In this document: in pieces, positions 1-8,887 of the stretch
How positions within the stretch are numbered: position 1 is the stretch's first letter
How the letters are laid out: each line of letters begins with the position of its first letter
Assembly: GCA_963834365.1 (NCBI GenBank)
Contig: CAWIBS010000029.1
Span: forward strand, 434,001-498,000
DNA: 64,000 bases
From: CAWJAP01 sp963834365
GTDB taxonomy: Bacteria; Acidobacteriota; Vicinamibacteria; Vicinamibacterales; Vicinamibacteraceae
Direction: 5' to 3'
Notes under the pieces: model-generated
Database searches by the model: none
The model's input: only the letters and a program-made list of their open reading frames with translations
What the model was told of the DNA's origin: nothing
Translations under genes and position numbers: made by a program

Positions 1-339
1 CACCAGCACCGGTGGCCGTCCCTCGCCGCGGCGGGCGCTCATCAGTCCCAGCGCTGAGGCCGCCATCGCCACCGCGTGCGGGTCGTGGGCGTGGACGATC
101 GCCGGGCGGTACTCGCGCACCAGGCGGGCGAGGCGCCAGGCGGACGCGAGATCCAGCTCCGAACGCGGCACGAGCGGTACGAGGTCCAGTCCCTCCGAGG
201 CCCGGCGGCGGAGCTCGCCCTTCGGGTGCGCGACCAGAATCGTGCGGTGTCCCAGGGCCCGCAGGCCCAGCACCGTCAGCAGCGCCTGGTTCTGGCCGCC
301 CCGCCACGTGCGCGCGGTGTCGATGTGGAGGGTGATCAT
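1..339 (-). CDS. Glycosyltransferase family 4, N-terminal part (runs off left edge)
   Basis: Reading the minus strand from the ATG at 339 gives 113 uninterrupted residues that leave the window. The start LHIDTARTWRGGQNQ is the first strand and glycine-rich loop of a GT-B glycosyltransferase. It is followed by a strand with VAHPKGELRRRA and then PAIVHAHDPHAVAMAASAL, the usual I-V-H-A-H-D segment of the acceptor-side domain. The nucleotide-sugar-binding C-terminal half is outside the window. A GT2 gene lies just upstream on the same strand, so both probably act in lipopolysaccharide or other envelope glycan synthesis at the inner membrane. The acceptor and donor cannot be told from this fragment. 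Confidence 0.72.
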   Translation of the reverse strand, partial: MITLHIDTARTWRGGQNQALLTVLGLRALGHRTILVAHPKGELRRRASEGLDLVPLVPRSELDLASAWRLARLVREYRPAIVHAHDPHAVAMAASALGLMSARRGEGRPPVLV

Positions 340-340
340 G

Positions 341-494
341 GGGCTACGGGCTACAGGCTACAGGCTGCGGGCGACACGAGGAACTCCCCTCGGGCCCCAG
401 GCAGCCCCACGCATCCTTGGCCCGCCGTCCCGTAGTCCGTAGCCCGTAGCCCGCAGCCCGCAGCCCGCAGCCCGTAGCCCGTAGCCCGTAGCCT
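341..494. repeat. Inverted pair of CTACGGG/GTAGCCC oligomer arrays around a hairpin
   Basis: The left arm (341-372) is built of degenerate GGGCTACGGGCTACAGG units. The right arm (424-494) is built of CCCGTAGCCCGCAG units, their reverse complement. Between them, GAGG (378-381) and CCTC (388-391) can pair around AACTCC. The array fills the gap between the two glycosyltransferase genes and ends at the GT2 stop codon. The same words recur near 24.3, 51.2 and 55.1 kb. Confidence 0.8.
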
Positions 495-1239
495 ATCTCG
501 TCCTCTCCCACAGCTTCGCGTACTTCAGGAACACGTACCAGGCGTTCATCGCCGAGACGACGAGGCCGCGAGTTCCCAGGCGGATGCCGCCGCGGAGCAC
601 GTAGTTGCGCGCGAAGGCGAGCGGCGCGTGCAGGGCGAGCGCGCCCAGCGAGGCCCGGCGGCCGCGCGCCGCCATGTCGGACGCGGCCAGTGTCGTGTAG
701 CGATCGATGGTGTGCAGATGGTGCGAGAGATCGCGATACGCGTGATGCTCGAGGTCGCCCCGCAGTCGCCCGACGTCGCCCTCGACGCGCACCGATTCAT
801 GCACCGACCGGGACTCGTCCCATCGCCCGGCCCGTCGATCGTAGAGCCGCAGCTGCCAGTCCGGATACCAGTCGGTGGCGCGCACGGGCCCGCCGAACGC
901 ATACGTGAGCCGCGGAATCCGGTAGCCGCGCGCCGACGGCTCCGCAGCGATGAGGGCGCGAATCTCGGTGGCGAGCGCCGGCGTGACGCGCTCGTCGGCG
1001 TCGATCGACAGAATCCAGTCGTGCGCCGCCGCGGCGGCGGCGTGGTTCTTCTGCTGGGGAAAACCCGGCCAGGGCCGGACGATGACGCGATCGGTGAAGC
1101 GCTGCGCCACCGCCACCGTGGTGTCGGTGCTCTCGGCGTCGATGACCACGATCTCGTCGGCCCAGGAGACCGATTCGAGGGCCGCCCCCAGGTTGGCGGC
1201 CTCGTTGCGGGTGATGACCGTGACCGAGAGCTTCGGCAC
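493..1239 (-). CDS. Glycosyltransferase family 2 (WaaE/KdtX-like)
   Basis: This is a 248-residue GT-A glycosyltransferase. It opens with LSVTVITRNEAANLGAALES, followed by ADEIVVIDAESTDTT and later WILSIDADERVT, where DAD is the metal and nucleotide-sugar site. The later ARGYRIPRLTYAFGG and WYPDWQLRLYDRR segments are typical of the WaaE-like LPS core and beta-1,4 transferase group. The GTG at 1239 was chosen because the GT2 fold begins two residues later. The longer open frame upstream only translates the oligomer array at 1258-1357. It probably works with the neighbouring GT4 at the cytoplasmic face of the inner membrane. Acceptor sugar unknown. Confidence 0.8.
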   Translation of the reverse strand: MPKLSVTVITRNEAANLGAALESVSWADEIVVIDAESTDTTVAVAQRFTDRVIVRPWPGFPQQKNHAAAAAAHDWILSIDADERVTPALATEIRALIAAEPSARGYRIPRLTYAFGGPVRATDWYPDWQLRLYDRRAGRWDESRSVHESVRVEGDVGRLRGDLEHHAYRDLSHHLHTIDRYTTLAASDMAARGRRASLGALALHAPLAFARNYVLRGGIRLGTRGLVVSAMNAWYVFLKYAKLWERTR

Positions 1240-1257
1240 GGAGGGAGTATAAAAGCA

Positions 1258-1357
1258 GGAAGTACGAGGGACGAAGTACCGAAGTACGAGGTACGAGGGA
1301 GGGAAAGGGGAAGGTCCCCTTCGTCCTTCGTCCCTCGTACCTCGTCCTTCGTCTGTC
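1258..1357. repeat. Inverted pair of GTACGAGG/CCTCGTAC oligomer arrays around a hairpin
   Basis: The left arm (1258-1303) has degenerate GTACGAGGGACGAAGTACC units. The right arm (1322-1357) has CTTCGTCCCTCGTACCTCG units in reverse complement. The centre is a perfect hairpin, AAGGGGA (1305-1311) and TCCCCTT (1315-1321) around three bases. The right arm stops exactly at the stop codon of the TolC-like gene. The same word family recurs at 20.65-20.77 kb. Confidence 0.8.
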
Positions 1358-3164
1358 TCATCTAAACGTGGACTGTACCGCTCCCGCGCCGGTTCCAGGC
1401 GCCGCGGCGAACCCGCCGCCGACACCGGCTTCCTGGACGGCTTCGAAGTCGACCAGCGATGTCACGTAGTCGAGCATGGCCGTGAGCTCGTTGTTGCGCG
1501 CGTTGGTGAGGTCGCGCTGGGCGACGAGCATGTCGAGGCTGGTCGCCAGACCGACGGCGAACTTCTTCTGCGCGGCTTCGAGCTGGCGCTCCGAGAAGAT
1601 GCGGGCGGCGCGCGTCGACTCGACGCGCTTGCGGTTCGTGTTGACGTTGCGCCCCGCGTTGCGGACCTCGGTGGCCACGGCGAGCTCCTGGCTGCGCAGC
1701 GCGATCTGCTGCTGGGTGTAGGCGAGCCGCGTCCGGGCCAGGTTCACCTCCGCGGCACTCTTCCCGAGCGGGTAGCTCACCTGCACGCCGAAGGTCCATT
1801 GGGGGAAATCCAACGTGAACAGATCGCTCTGCACGCTCCCGAACCCCCTCTCGACCTGGCCGATGACCGGACCGGGCTCGAACGGGTTGTCCGGGTTCTC
1901 GCTCGGTCCGCGCAGCACCTGCACGCCGCCGAGCGCCTGGGCCCCGTAATCGACCGTCGCGACCAGGCTCGGGAGCGTCTGGTTCTTGTAGAACCGCATG
2001 TTGATGTCGTTGGCTTCGATCTGCTTGCGCAGCTGAAGGAGATCGGTGCGTCTCTCGAGGGCCGTCCGGACGGCTGCCTCGATGTCCACCTCCGCCCCCG
2101 CTGACGGCTGCGGCGCCGCCTCGGTGAGCTCCAGGTCCATCGTCCAGAATTCCGGAAGCTTCGGATCGAAGATGAGCGCGCGGAGCGCGTCCTCGTTCTG
2201 GTCGATCGCCGCCGCGGCGATGATGGTGGACTCCTCGTTGCGCGCGACTTCGGCCTCTGCCTGCACGATGTCGATCGGCGCCATGGTGCCCACTTCCACG
2301 CGCGTCCGGTTGTCGCGCAGCGTCTGGCGCGCGAGGTCGAGCGACGCCTGGGCCACGATCAGGTTGAATCGCGCGCCGACGAGATTCCAGGTACTGGTTC
2401 CGCACGTTGCGGACCGTCGTCACGACCAGCTGCCGGAGCTGGATGTCGGAAATCTGCCGGTTCACCTGCTGGACGTGCAGCTGCGTGCGCGTGCCGTCGA
2501 TCTTGAACCCCTGCAGCAGGGGCTGGGCGACGCTGAGGGTGAGGGTGGAGAACAGCCGGGGGTTGAAGTTCGAGAAGATGTTGTTCGATTCCCGGCGGGA
2601 GGCGTCCCACCCAACCGAGTAGCTCGTGCCCGTCGGCAGCACCTGGTTGATCCCGACCGTGCCGAACAACTGCTCACTCTGCAGAGTGTCCTGCGCGCCG
2701 GCGAACAGGTTGTCGGGAACCGAGGCCGTGTTGTTGAAGTTCGTCGAGCCGCCCAGGTTCGGGGTCCACGCCGTGCGTACGAGGTCGATGGCGAAGTCCT
2801 GGAGCTGCGGATTGATGCGCTCCACCTGGAGATCGAGGTTCTGCTCGAGCGCCAGTTGAACGGCCTCGTCGAGCGACAGTTTCCTGATCGGGCCACCGCC
2901 CCGCTGCTCCTGGATCGGCGCCGCCTGCGTCGCGGCGACCGGCGGCGGTGTCTGGGGCGGCGTGGGCAGGCCCGGGGACGGCACGGCCGGCGGGGGCGGC
3001 GTCGGTTGCGCTGGCTGCGCCGGTGGCTGCGTCGGTTGCGCTGGCGGCTGGGCCGGCGCCTGCTGTGCGTCGTTGGGCGCCGCCTGTCCGGAAACGGACA
3101 GCAGCGCAGAGAGGGCGAGAACGGCGAGCGACGCTCGCAGGGCAAGCAGGGACCGCATGTGCAT
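1358..3164 (-). CDS. TolC-family outer membrane efflux protein (one frameshift)
   Basis: Residues 3-30 form a signal peptide (MRSLLALRASLAVLALSALL...), followed by a long Pro/Gln/Ala linker to about residue 90. LSLDEAVQLALEQNLDLQVE then begins the first OEP repeat. The second half has DLARQTLRDNRTRVEVG and a closing TSLDMLVAQRDLTNARNNE helix pair, so both outer-membrane-factor repeats are present. The ATG at 3164 has TTGGAG upstream. Near 2389-2391 one extra base breaks the frame; without it the strand reads NQYWNLVGARFNLIVAQASL. The corrected length of about 601 residues is normal allowing for the linker. No partner adaptor or pump is adjacent; the adaptors at 57.6-61.3 kb are far away. Confidence 0.83.
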
Positions 3165-3519
3165 CAGGGAAGTCTCCAAGAGACGGTCGGTAGTTGCCGG
3201 GGCACGGTGGTGGGCGCTGGCCCGCGTTCGACCGTCACGGCCGAGGTCTATGCAAAACCCGTGGTCCGTCGGCTGCTTCGACGACATCCGCCGCCGGGAT
3301 CGGCTCGCGGGATGCCTCCGGTTGGCCTCGCTGGCAGGGGTCAACCGCCGATCTGCGCCGCACACGGGTCGCACGGACGCAAAGATAGACGGACGAGCCG
3401 TGGTTTCAGTTCGCCTCCGGGCGCCGCCCCGGGCCCGTCCGGCACGCGATTGTATAGTAGTCGCACCTCCGGCCCGGCCGGCCCGGCACTCCCCAGGTCC
3501 GGTTCCAAGGAACGTTCCG
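3165..3519. other. Divergent intergenic region, TolC-like gene / S9 peptidase
   Basis: This 355-base stretch separates two divergent genes and must hold both promoters. TATAGT at 3453-3458 is a plausible -10 element for the S9 peptidase, but no convincing -35 box is visible. AAGG at about 3507 is its ribosome binding site. No gene, array or palindrome of note is seen here. Confidence 0.45.
3453..3458 (+). promoter_or_regulatory. Candidate -10 element for the S9 peptidase gene
   Basis: TATAGT stands in a short AT-rich island within very GC-rich DNA, about 60 bases before the ATG at 3520. No -35 box matching the consensus lies at 16-18 bases upstream, so the call rests on one hexamer. Confidence 0.3.
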
Positions 3520-6099
3520 ATGCGACGATTCTGCCTGCCCGCCCTCGTGGCGGTCGCCCTGGTTGCGCCGGCCCTGGCGTCGGGTCCCGCCTTCGAGCTC
3601 TCGGTTGACAGCATCATGCGCGGTCCGAAGATCGTGGGCTATCCCCCCAGCGCGCTGCGCTGGTCCGGCGACTCGGCCCGCCTGTACTTCGAGTGGCGTG
3701 AGCGCGATGCCGACGAGACCTCGACCTGGGTCGTGGACCGGGATTGTGCCGACTCTGCCGGCCGGGCGGGCGCGCCCACCTCGTCCCCGACGTGCGCGTC
3801 GCGCAAGCTGACCGACGAGGAGCGGAAATCGGCTCCTCCCTCCTCGGGAGTCTGGGATCGCCAGCGCCGCCGCGCGCTCGCGGTGCAGGACGGCGACGTC
3901 GTGCTCCTCGACACGGTGAGCGGCACGCGAACCATGATCACCCGCACGACGGCGATCGAGGGCAATCCGCGCTGGGCCAAAGGAGAGTCGCACGTCACCT
4001 TCACGCGCGAGAACAGCCTGTACCTCGTGCCGCTCGGCCAGGCGGGCGATGGCCTGCAGCAGGTGACCGATGCCGGACCGCCGAAGAAGGATCCGCCGAC
4101 GACTGAGAGCCAGACGTTCCTGAAGACCGAAGAGCAGGCGCTGCTCGAGTTCGTGCGGGAGGCGGAGGCGCGCCGCAAGCTGACGGAGAGCCGGCGCGAG
4201 AAGGAGGCGCTGCCCAGGCTCGACCTGACCGAGCGCCAGACCGCGCCGGACCTGCAGCTCGCGCACGGGGACGCGTTCGCGTACGCCCTGGTCGTCGAGC
4301 GGGCGCAGCACGCGCGTCGCGCCGACGTTCCGACCTACGTGACGGCGAGCGCCTACGCCGAGCAGATTTCCGCGCGGACGAAGGTGGGCGATGCGCAGGA
4401 CCTCCGGCGGCTCGCCATCCTGAACCTGTCCTCGAAGAAGACGGTCTGGGCGACGCTCGACCTCGCTGGCGGATCCACGGAGCCCCCGCCGGCGACCGAG
4501 CCCAGGCCGGGCGATGGAGACGTTCGCGCCGGGGGGGCGATGAGCGCGCCTGCCGTCCCCGACGAGAAGCCGGCCGCTGAGAAGCGCGACCCGGCGCGCG
4601 AGCTGCGGTGGAACATGCCGGCGGTGTCGCGCGACGGCCGCCATGCCGTCGCGCTCGTCACTTCCGCTGACAACGAGCACCGCTGGTTGGTCGCGATCGA
4701 ACCCGAGACCGGCAAGACGCGCGTGATCGATCACGTCCGCGACGAGGCGTGGGTGCGCGGTGGCGGCACCTTCGACGGCGGCACGTCGGGCTTTCTCCCG
4801 GACGATCGCCGCTTCTGGTTCCTCTCCGAGCGCGACGGATGGATGCACCTCTACGTCGTCGATCTCGCCGATCCGGCGTCCACGCCTCGGCAGCTGACGA
4901 GCGGGCGCTGGGAGATCGCGTCGGTGGACCTGTCTCCGGACGAGACGCGGTTCCTGCTGACGACGACGGAGGTGCACCCCGGGGAACGGCACGTCTATGC
5001 GATGGCGTTCGACGGCGGCACGCGCACCCGGCTGACGTCGCAAACGGGATCGCACGCGCTCGAGCTCTCGCCCGACGGGCGGACGATGGCGGACCTGTAT
5101 TCGTCCAGCAACCGGCCGCCGGAGGTGTTTCTGTCCGCGAACCGGCCCGACGCCCCGCGCGTCAGCGCGACGCGGAGCGTGACCGACGAGTGGCTGACCT
5201 ACAAGTGGGTCGAGCCGAAGCTCGTGACCTATCGCGCTCGCGACGGCGCCGAGGTGTTCGCGCGGCTCTACACGCCCGAAATGGTCGGCGCGACACGCCA
5301 TCCGGGCCGGCCGGCCGTGATCTTCGTGCACGGCGCCGGCTACCTGCAGAACGCGCACCGGTACTGGTCGTCGTACTACCGCGAGTACATGTTCCACCAC
5401 CTGCTCGCGTCACGGGGCTACGTCGTGCTCGATCCCGACTACCGCGCGAGCGCGGGCTACGGCCGCGACTGGCGCACCGGCATCTACCGGCACATGGGCG
5501 GCAAGGATCTCGAGGACGTGGTCGACGGCGCGAAGCACCTCGTGTCGGCCGAGCGGGTGGATGCCAGGCGCATCGGCGTCTACGGCGGCAGCTACGGCGG
5601 CTTCATCACGCTGATGGCGATGTTCACGACCCCCGACGTGTTCGCGGCCGGGGCGGCGCTGCGTCCGGTCACCGACTGGGCGCACTACAACCACGGGTAT
5701 ACGTCGAGCATCCTCAACGAGCCGCAGGGCGATGCCGAGGCCTATCGTCGCAGCTCGCCCATCTACTTCGCCGGGAACCTGAAGGGCGCGCTGCTCATCT
5801 GCCACGGCATGGTGGATGTGAACGTCCACTTCCAGGACTCCGTCCGGCTCGCGCAGCGCCTCATCGAGTTGCGCAAGGAGAACTGGGAGCTCGCGGCGTA
5901 CCCCGTCGAGGATCACGCCTTCGAGCAGGAGACGAGCTGGGCCGACGAGTACAAGCGGATCCTCAAGCTGTTCGAAGGCGAACCTGAAGAAGTAGCGCTC
6001 GGCGTACCGTGCCTGGCGGGGCTGAAGCCCCGCCCTCCTTGCCGCAGGGACCGGGTCGCGATCGCCGGAGGGCCGGGCTTCAGCCCGGCCGCGCTGTAG
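3520..6099 (+). CDS. S9 family serine peptidase (prolyl oligopeptidase / DPP-like), exported
   Basis: This 859-residue exported peptidase has a signal peptide (MRRFCLPALVAVALVAPALA), a beta-propeller with WD/PD40-type strands to about residue 570, and a C-terminal alpha/beta hydrolase domain. The nucleophile motif is GGSYGGF (Ser about 691). Asp about 766 (HGMVDVN) and His about 799 (VEDHAFEQ) complete the triad. It should release dipeptides or oligopeptides in the periplasm. The ATG at 3520 follows CCAAGGAACG and precedes the signal peptide; the longer open frame upstream is noncoding. The fold should end near FEGEPEE. About 30 further residues are translated from two REP-like palindromes before a stop just ahead of pyrE, which looks like read-through into repeat DNA. 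Confidence 0.9.
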   Translation: MRRFCLPALVAVALVAPALASGPAFELSVDSIMRGPKIVGYPPSALRWSGDSARLYFEWRERDADETSTWVVDRDCADSAGRAGAPTSSPTCASRKLTDEERKSAPPSSGVWDRQRRRALAVQDGDVVLLDTVSGTRTMITRTTAIEGNPRWAKGESHVTFTRENSLYLVPLGQAGDGLQQVTDAGPPKKDPPTTESQTFLKTEEQALLEFVREAEARRKLTESRREKEALPRLDLTERQTAPDLQLAHGDAFAYALVVERAQHARRADVPTYVTASAYAEQISARTKVGDAQDLRRLAILNLSSKKTVWATLDLAGGSTEPPPATEPRPGDGDVRAGGAMSAPAVPDEKPAAEKRDPARELRWNMPAVSRDGRHAVALVTSADNEHRWLVAIEPETGKTRVIDHVRDEAWVRGGGTFDGGTSGFLPDDRRFWFLSERDGWMHLYVVDLADPASTPRQLTSGRWEIASVDLSPDETRFLLTTTEVHPGERHVYAMAFDGGTRTRLTSQTGSHALELSPDGRTMADLYSSSNRPPEVFLSANRPDAPRVSATRSVTDEWLTYKWVEPKLVTYRARDGAEVFARLYTPEMVGATRHPGRPAVIFVHGAGYLQNAHRYWSSYYREYMFHHLLASRGYVVLDPDYRASAGYGRDWRTGIYRHMGGKDLEDVVDGAKHLVSAERVDARRIGVYGGSYGGFITLMAMFTTPDVFAAGAALRPVTDWAHYNHGYTSSILNEPQGDAEAYRRSSPIYFAGNLKGALLICHGMVDVNVHFQDSVRLAQRLIELRKENWELAAYPVEDHAFEQETSWADEYKRILKLFEGEPEEVALGVPCLAGLKPRPPCRRDRVAIAGGPGFSPAAL
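6015..6090. repeat. Pair of REP-like palindromes (core CTGAAG / CTTCAG)
   Basis: A perfect 20-base palindrome with core GGGCTGAAGCCC lies at 6015-6034. A second with core GGGCTTCAGCCC lies at 6071-6090. They face opposite ways and are 36 bases apart. Both lie inside the last codons of the S9 peptidase and just before pyrE. They may also form a transcript hairpin. Confidence 0.7.
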
Positions 6100-6105
6100 C
6101 CACAG

Positions 6106-6672
6106 ATGACCTCAGAATCCGTTCTCGACCTGTTCCGCTCGACCGGCGCCCTCCTCGAAGGGCATTTCAGGCTGACCTCCGGCTTGCACAGCAGCGGATA
6201 CATGCAGTGCGCGCGCGTGCTGCAGCATCCGGCTCACGCCGAAGCGCTCGGACGAGCGCTGGCCGGCGCGGTGCGCGGGCTCCCCATCGATCTGGTCCTG
6301 TCGCCGGCGATGGGCGGCCTCATCATCGGCCACGAAGTCGCACGGAGCCTCGGCGTGCGTGCCATCTTTGCGGAACGCCAGGAGGGCCGGCTGACGCTCC
6401 GCCGCGGCTTTGCCATCGAGCCTGGCGAACGCGTGCTGATCATCGAGGACGTCGTCACGACCGGCGGCTCGACCCGCGAGACGATGGAGGTCGCGAGGGA
6501 GGCCGGCGGAGAGGTGGTCGGTGCAGCGGCGATCATCAACCGCGGCGGTGCGATCGAGCTCGGTGTGCCGTTCCATGCGCTCGCCACCGTCGCGTTCCCA
6601 ACCTGGCCGGAGCACGAGATCCCCGATTGGCTCGCGGCCATTCCCGTGACCAAGCCGGGGTCGAGGAAATAG
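6106..6672 (+). CDS. pyrE: Orotate phosphoribosyltransferase
   Basis: PyrE converts orotate and PRPP to orotidine 5'-phosphate in pyrimidine synthesis. The 188-residue protein carries the PRPP-binding loop LIIEDVVTTGGS at residues 111-122. Near residue 68 it has SPAMGGLIIGHEVAR, and near residue 89 AERQEGRLTLRRGF, the flexible catalytic-loop region. Length and motif order match the family. The ATG at 6106 lies seven bases after the S9 stop, with no strong ribosome binding site. No other pyrimidine gene is nearby, so it is an isolated pathway gene. Confidence 0.93.
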   Translation: MTSESVLDLFRSTGALLEGHFRLTSGLHSSGYMQCARVLQHPAHAEALGRALAGAVRGLPIDLVLSPAMGGLIIGHEVARSLGVRAIFAERQEGRLTLRRGFAIEPGERVLIIEDVVTTGGSTRETMEVAREAGGEVVGAAAIINRGGAIELGVPFHALATVAFPTWPEHEIPDWLAAIPVTKPGSRK

Positions 6673-6676
6673 AGGG

Positions 6677-7090
6677 TCATCGCCGCACTGACGCCTCCAG
6701 CGCATCGGCGAATCGAGCGGGTGCACCTGGCGGGAGCGCCAGGAACAGGTGGGGCTCGATCAGCTCGAGCTCCAGCAGGACGAAACCGTGAGACGTCTCG
6801 ACGCCGTCGACCCTCGCATAGACCGAGGGTCCAGGTGCGCACGTCAGGATGGCGGCCGCGAGCGACACCAGCGACTCGGGAGCCGGCACCAGCTCCGCGC
6901 GCCCGCCGAAGTCGTCCTGCACACGGAAGTCGCCGCCACGCGGCCGCTTGATCACCGCGTGGCTGAAGGCGCCCGCGAAGAAGACGAGCGACCACTCGCC
7001 TTGCACGATCGCCTCGACGTATCGGTCCAGACCGCGGGCAGAATCGAATGGCCCCTCGCCTCGAGCGCGCGGGTGGCGAGATTTCCTTGA
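6677..7090 (-). pseudogene. C-terminal remnant of a RimK/DcsG-like ATP-grasp protein
   Basis: The frame running from about 7090 to the stop at 6677 ends in a typical ATP-grasp C-terminal part: YVEAIVQGEWSLVFF, AVIKRPRGGDFRVQ, VYARVDGV and FVLLELELIEPHLFL. DGV followed by LELE corresponds to the metal-binding edge of the fold. The family usually has about 280 residues. The roughly 170-residue N-terminal part is missing: the frame meets a stop close to 7090, where the stop codon of the next gene lies. No proper start codon or ribosome binding site is present. It looks like a deletion remnant, or a junction error in assembly. Confidence 0.6.
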
Positions 7091-8782
7091 CTAGCGCGTT
7101 CCGGTTCCGCGCGTCAGCACGATGGCCCGGTCGGGGCGCACGTCGGTCCAGCGCTCGCGCGTCCCGTCGGGCCACTCGACGACGACAGCCGCGATGGAGG
7201 CCGATCGGCCGAGTCCGACGTGCACCCGCAGGTCGTTGGCCGTGAGATAGCTGCCGTCGCTCCTGACGCGCCGCCACAGGGTGGACTGTCCCTGCCGCGC
7301 GATGCCGATTCGCGCGCCGACGGCTCGTAGATTCGCGCCCGGCTGCTTCAGGCTCACCGCCAGCCAGTGGGATCCCGCCGGAAGCTGATTGAGCAGCAGC
7401 CGCGCGGGTGCGTTGTTGTTGGTCACGAGGACGTCGACGTCGCCGTCGTTGTCGACGTCGCCGAAGGCGGCGCCGCGGGCGACGTCGAGCCGCGCGAACG
7501 CCGGCCCGGCCCGGTCGGTCATGTCCTCGAACCGTCCGTCGTGCGTGTTGCGCAGCAGCTGGTTGCGCATCTGAAACGGAAACGGCTGCCCGCGCAGCCT
7601 TTCGACGATGTTGACGGCGCCGTTGGCGATGAAGAGATCGAGCCAGCCGTCGTTGTCGTAGTCGATCCAGTCGGTACCGAACCCGGTCATCGGCGCCGTC
7701 GGCCGCGCCACGCCGGTCCGCACGCGCGCGTCCTCGAACCCGCCCTTGCCGTCGTTCACGTACAGCGCGAACGTTTCACCGACGATGTTGGTGATGAACA
7801 GATCCTCGTCGCCGTCGGCGTCGAAATCGCCCGAGGCGATGCCCATGCTTCCCTCGGGGTAGCCGGCGGCGTTCACCGCCGCTCCCGACAGCGCCCCATC
7901 GTCGACGAACGTGCCGTTGCGCTGGTTGATCCAGAGCTGGTTGGGGTTCGCGTCGTTGGCGACGTAGAGATCGAGCCATCCGTCGCCGTTGTAGTCCCCG
8001 GCGGTCACGCCGAGCCCGGCGCCGTCGGCTCGCGTGATGCCGGCGGCCGCGCTCGCGTCGACGAAGCGCCCGCCTTCGTTGCGGTAGAACCGATCGGGCA
8101 CCGGCCGGAACGCGCGAGGCGTGCAGTAGTCGCGAGCGCCGGTGGGATCGAAGCACTGCTTGTTGCCCGCCGGCGTGAAGTCGAGATAGTTGGCGACGAA
8201 CAGATCGAGATCGCCGTCGCGATCGGCGTCGAAGAACACGGCGCTGGAGCTCCAGAGCGGATCGCTGACGCCGGCCGCCCGCGTGATGTCGGTGAACTTG
8301 CCTCCCCCCTCGTTCCTGTAGAGAACGTCCTCGCCGAAAGTCGTGACGAACAGGTCGAGATCGCCATCACCGTCGTAGTCGCCGACTGCGGTGCCCATGC
8401 CGTAGCCCTGCGGCGCGAGGCCGGACGTGGCGGTCACGTCGGTGAAGCGCAGCGTCTTCGCGTTGCCGGGCCCGGGCTTCAGGTCGTTGCGGAACAGACG
8501 TCCGGCCGGTCCGTTCGCCGCGCTGCCGTCGCCGGTGAGCGAGCCGCCCTGGACCAGGTAGGCGTCGAGGTCGCCGTCGTTGTCGTAGTCGAAGAGCGCA
8601 CCGCCCGAGCCCATCACCTCGGGCATGTAGTACTGGCCGGTCGCGCCGTTCACATGGGTGAACTTCAGCCCGGTCGTCTCGGCGGCGTCGACGAACGGCG
8701 GTTGGCTGCCGGAGGTCGCCGCAGCGAGCGTGACGAGCGAGGCGAACAGGAGAAGGGCCGGCACGCGGGCGGCGACCTGCAC
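7091..8782 (-). CDS. Secreted CRTAC1-like FG-GAP/ASPIC-UnbV protein
   Basis: This is a 563-residue exported repeat protein. Many calcium-loop motifs of the form DxDxDGxxD (DYDNDGDLDAYL, DYDGDGDLDLFV, DADRDGDLDLFV, DYNGDGWLDLYV) mark a seven-bladed integrin-like propeller. It is followed by an ASPIC/UnbV domain (NLRAVGARIGI to VEWPDGTRERWTDV). The GTG at 8782 is preferred because the hydrophobic signal segment ARVPALLLFASLVTLAAA begins at once. An ATG at 8860 would add 26 basic residues before it and leave only 27 bases to the divergent antitoxin gene. Family members are abundant in Acidobacteria. Function is unproven, perhaps extracellular binding. A paralogue lies at 10.2-11.9 kb. Confidence 0.85.
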   Translation of the reverse strand: MQVAARVPALLLFASLVTLAAATSGSQPPFVDAAETTGLKFTHVNGATGQYYMPEVMGSGGALFDYDNDGDLDAYLVQGGSLTGDGSAANGPAGRLFRNDLKPGPGNAKTLRFTDVTATSGLAPQGYGMGTAVGDYDGDGDLDLFVTTFGEDVLYRNEGGGKFTDITRAAGVSDPLWSSSAVFFDADRDGDLDLFVANYLDFTPAGNKQCFDPTGARDYCTPRAFRPVPDRFYRNEGGRFVDASAAAGITRADGAGLGVTAGDYNGDGWLDLYVANDANPNQLWINQRNGTFVDDGALSGAAVNAAGYPEGSMGIASGDFDADGDEDLFITNIVGETFALYVNDGKGGFEDARVRTGVARPTAPMTGFGTDWIDYDNDGWLDLFIANGAVNIVERLRGQPFPFQMRNQLLRNTHDGRFEDMTDRAGPAFARLDVARGAAFGDVDNDGDVDVLVTNNNAPARLLLNQLPAGSHWLAVSLKQPGANLRAVGARIGIARQGQSTLWRRVRSDGSYLTANDLRVHVGLGRSASIAAVVVEWPDGTRERWTDVRPDRAIVLTRGTGTR

Positions 8783-8887
8783 GGCCCGATCATACCGGGC
8801 GCTCGAACCGATCCGTCGGCAACGGCGATCGATCAGGATTGGTGTTCGGGGGTTTGACATCTGATGCGTGATGCATGATGATAGAGC

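Noticed and set aside
493..1425. Longer GT2 protein starting at 1425
   Set aside because: The added N-terminal 60 residues translate the GTACGAGG array and have no homology to the fold.
2962..3519. N-terminal extension of the S9 peptidase frame back to 2962
   Set aside because: It overlaps the TolC signal and linker region on the other strand. A signal peptide and ribosome binding site at 3520 fix the real start.
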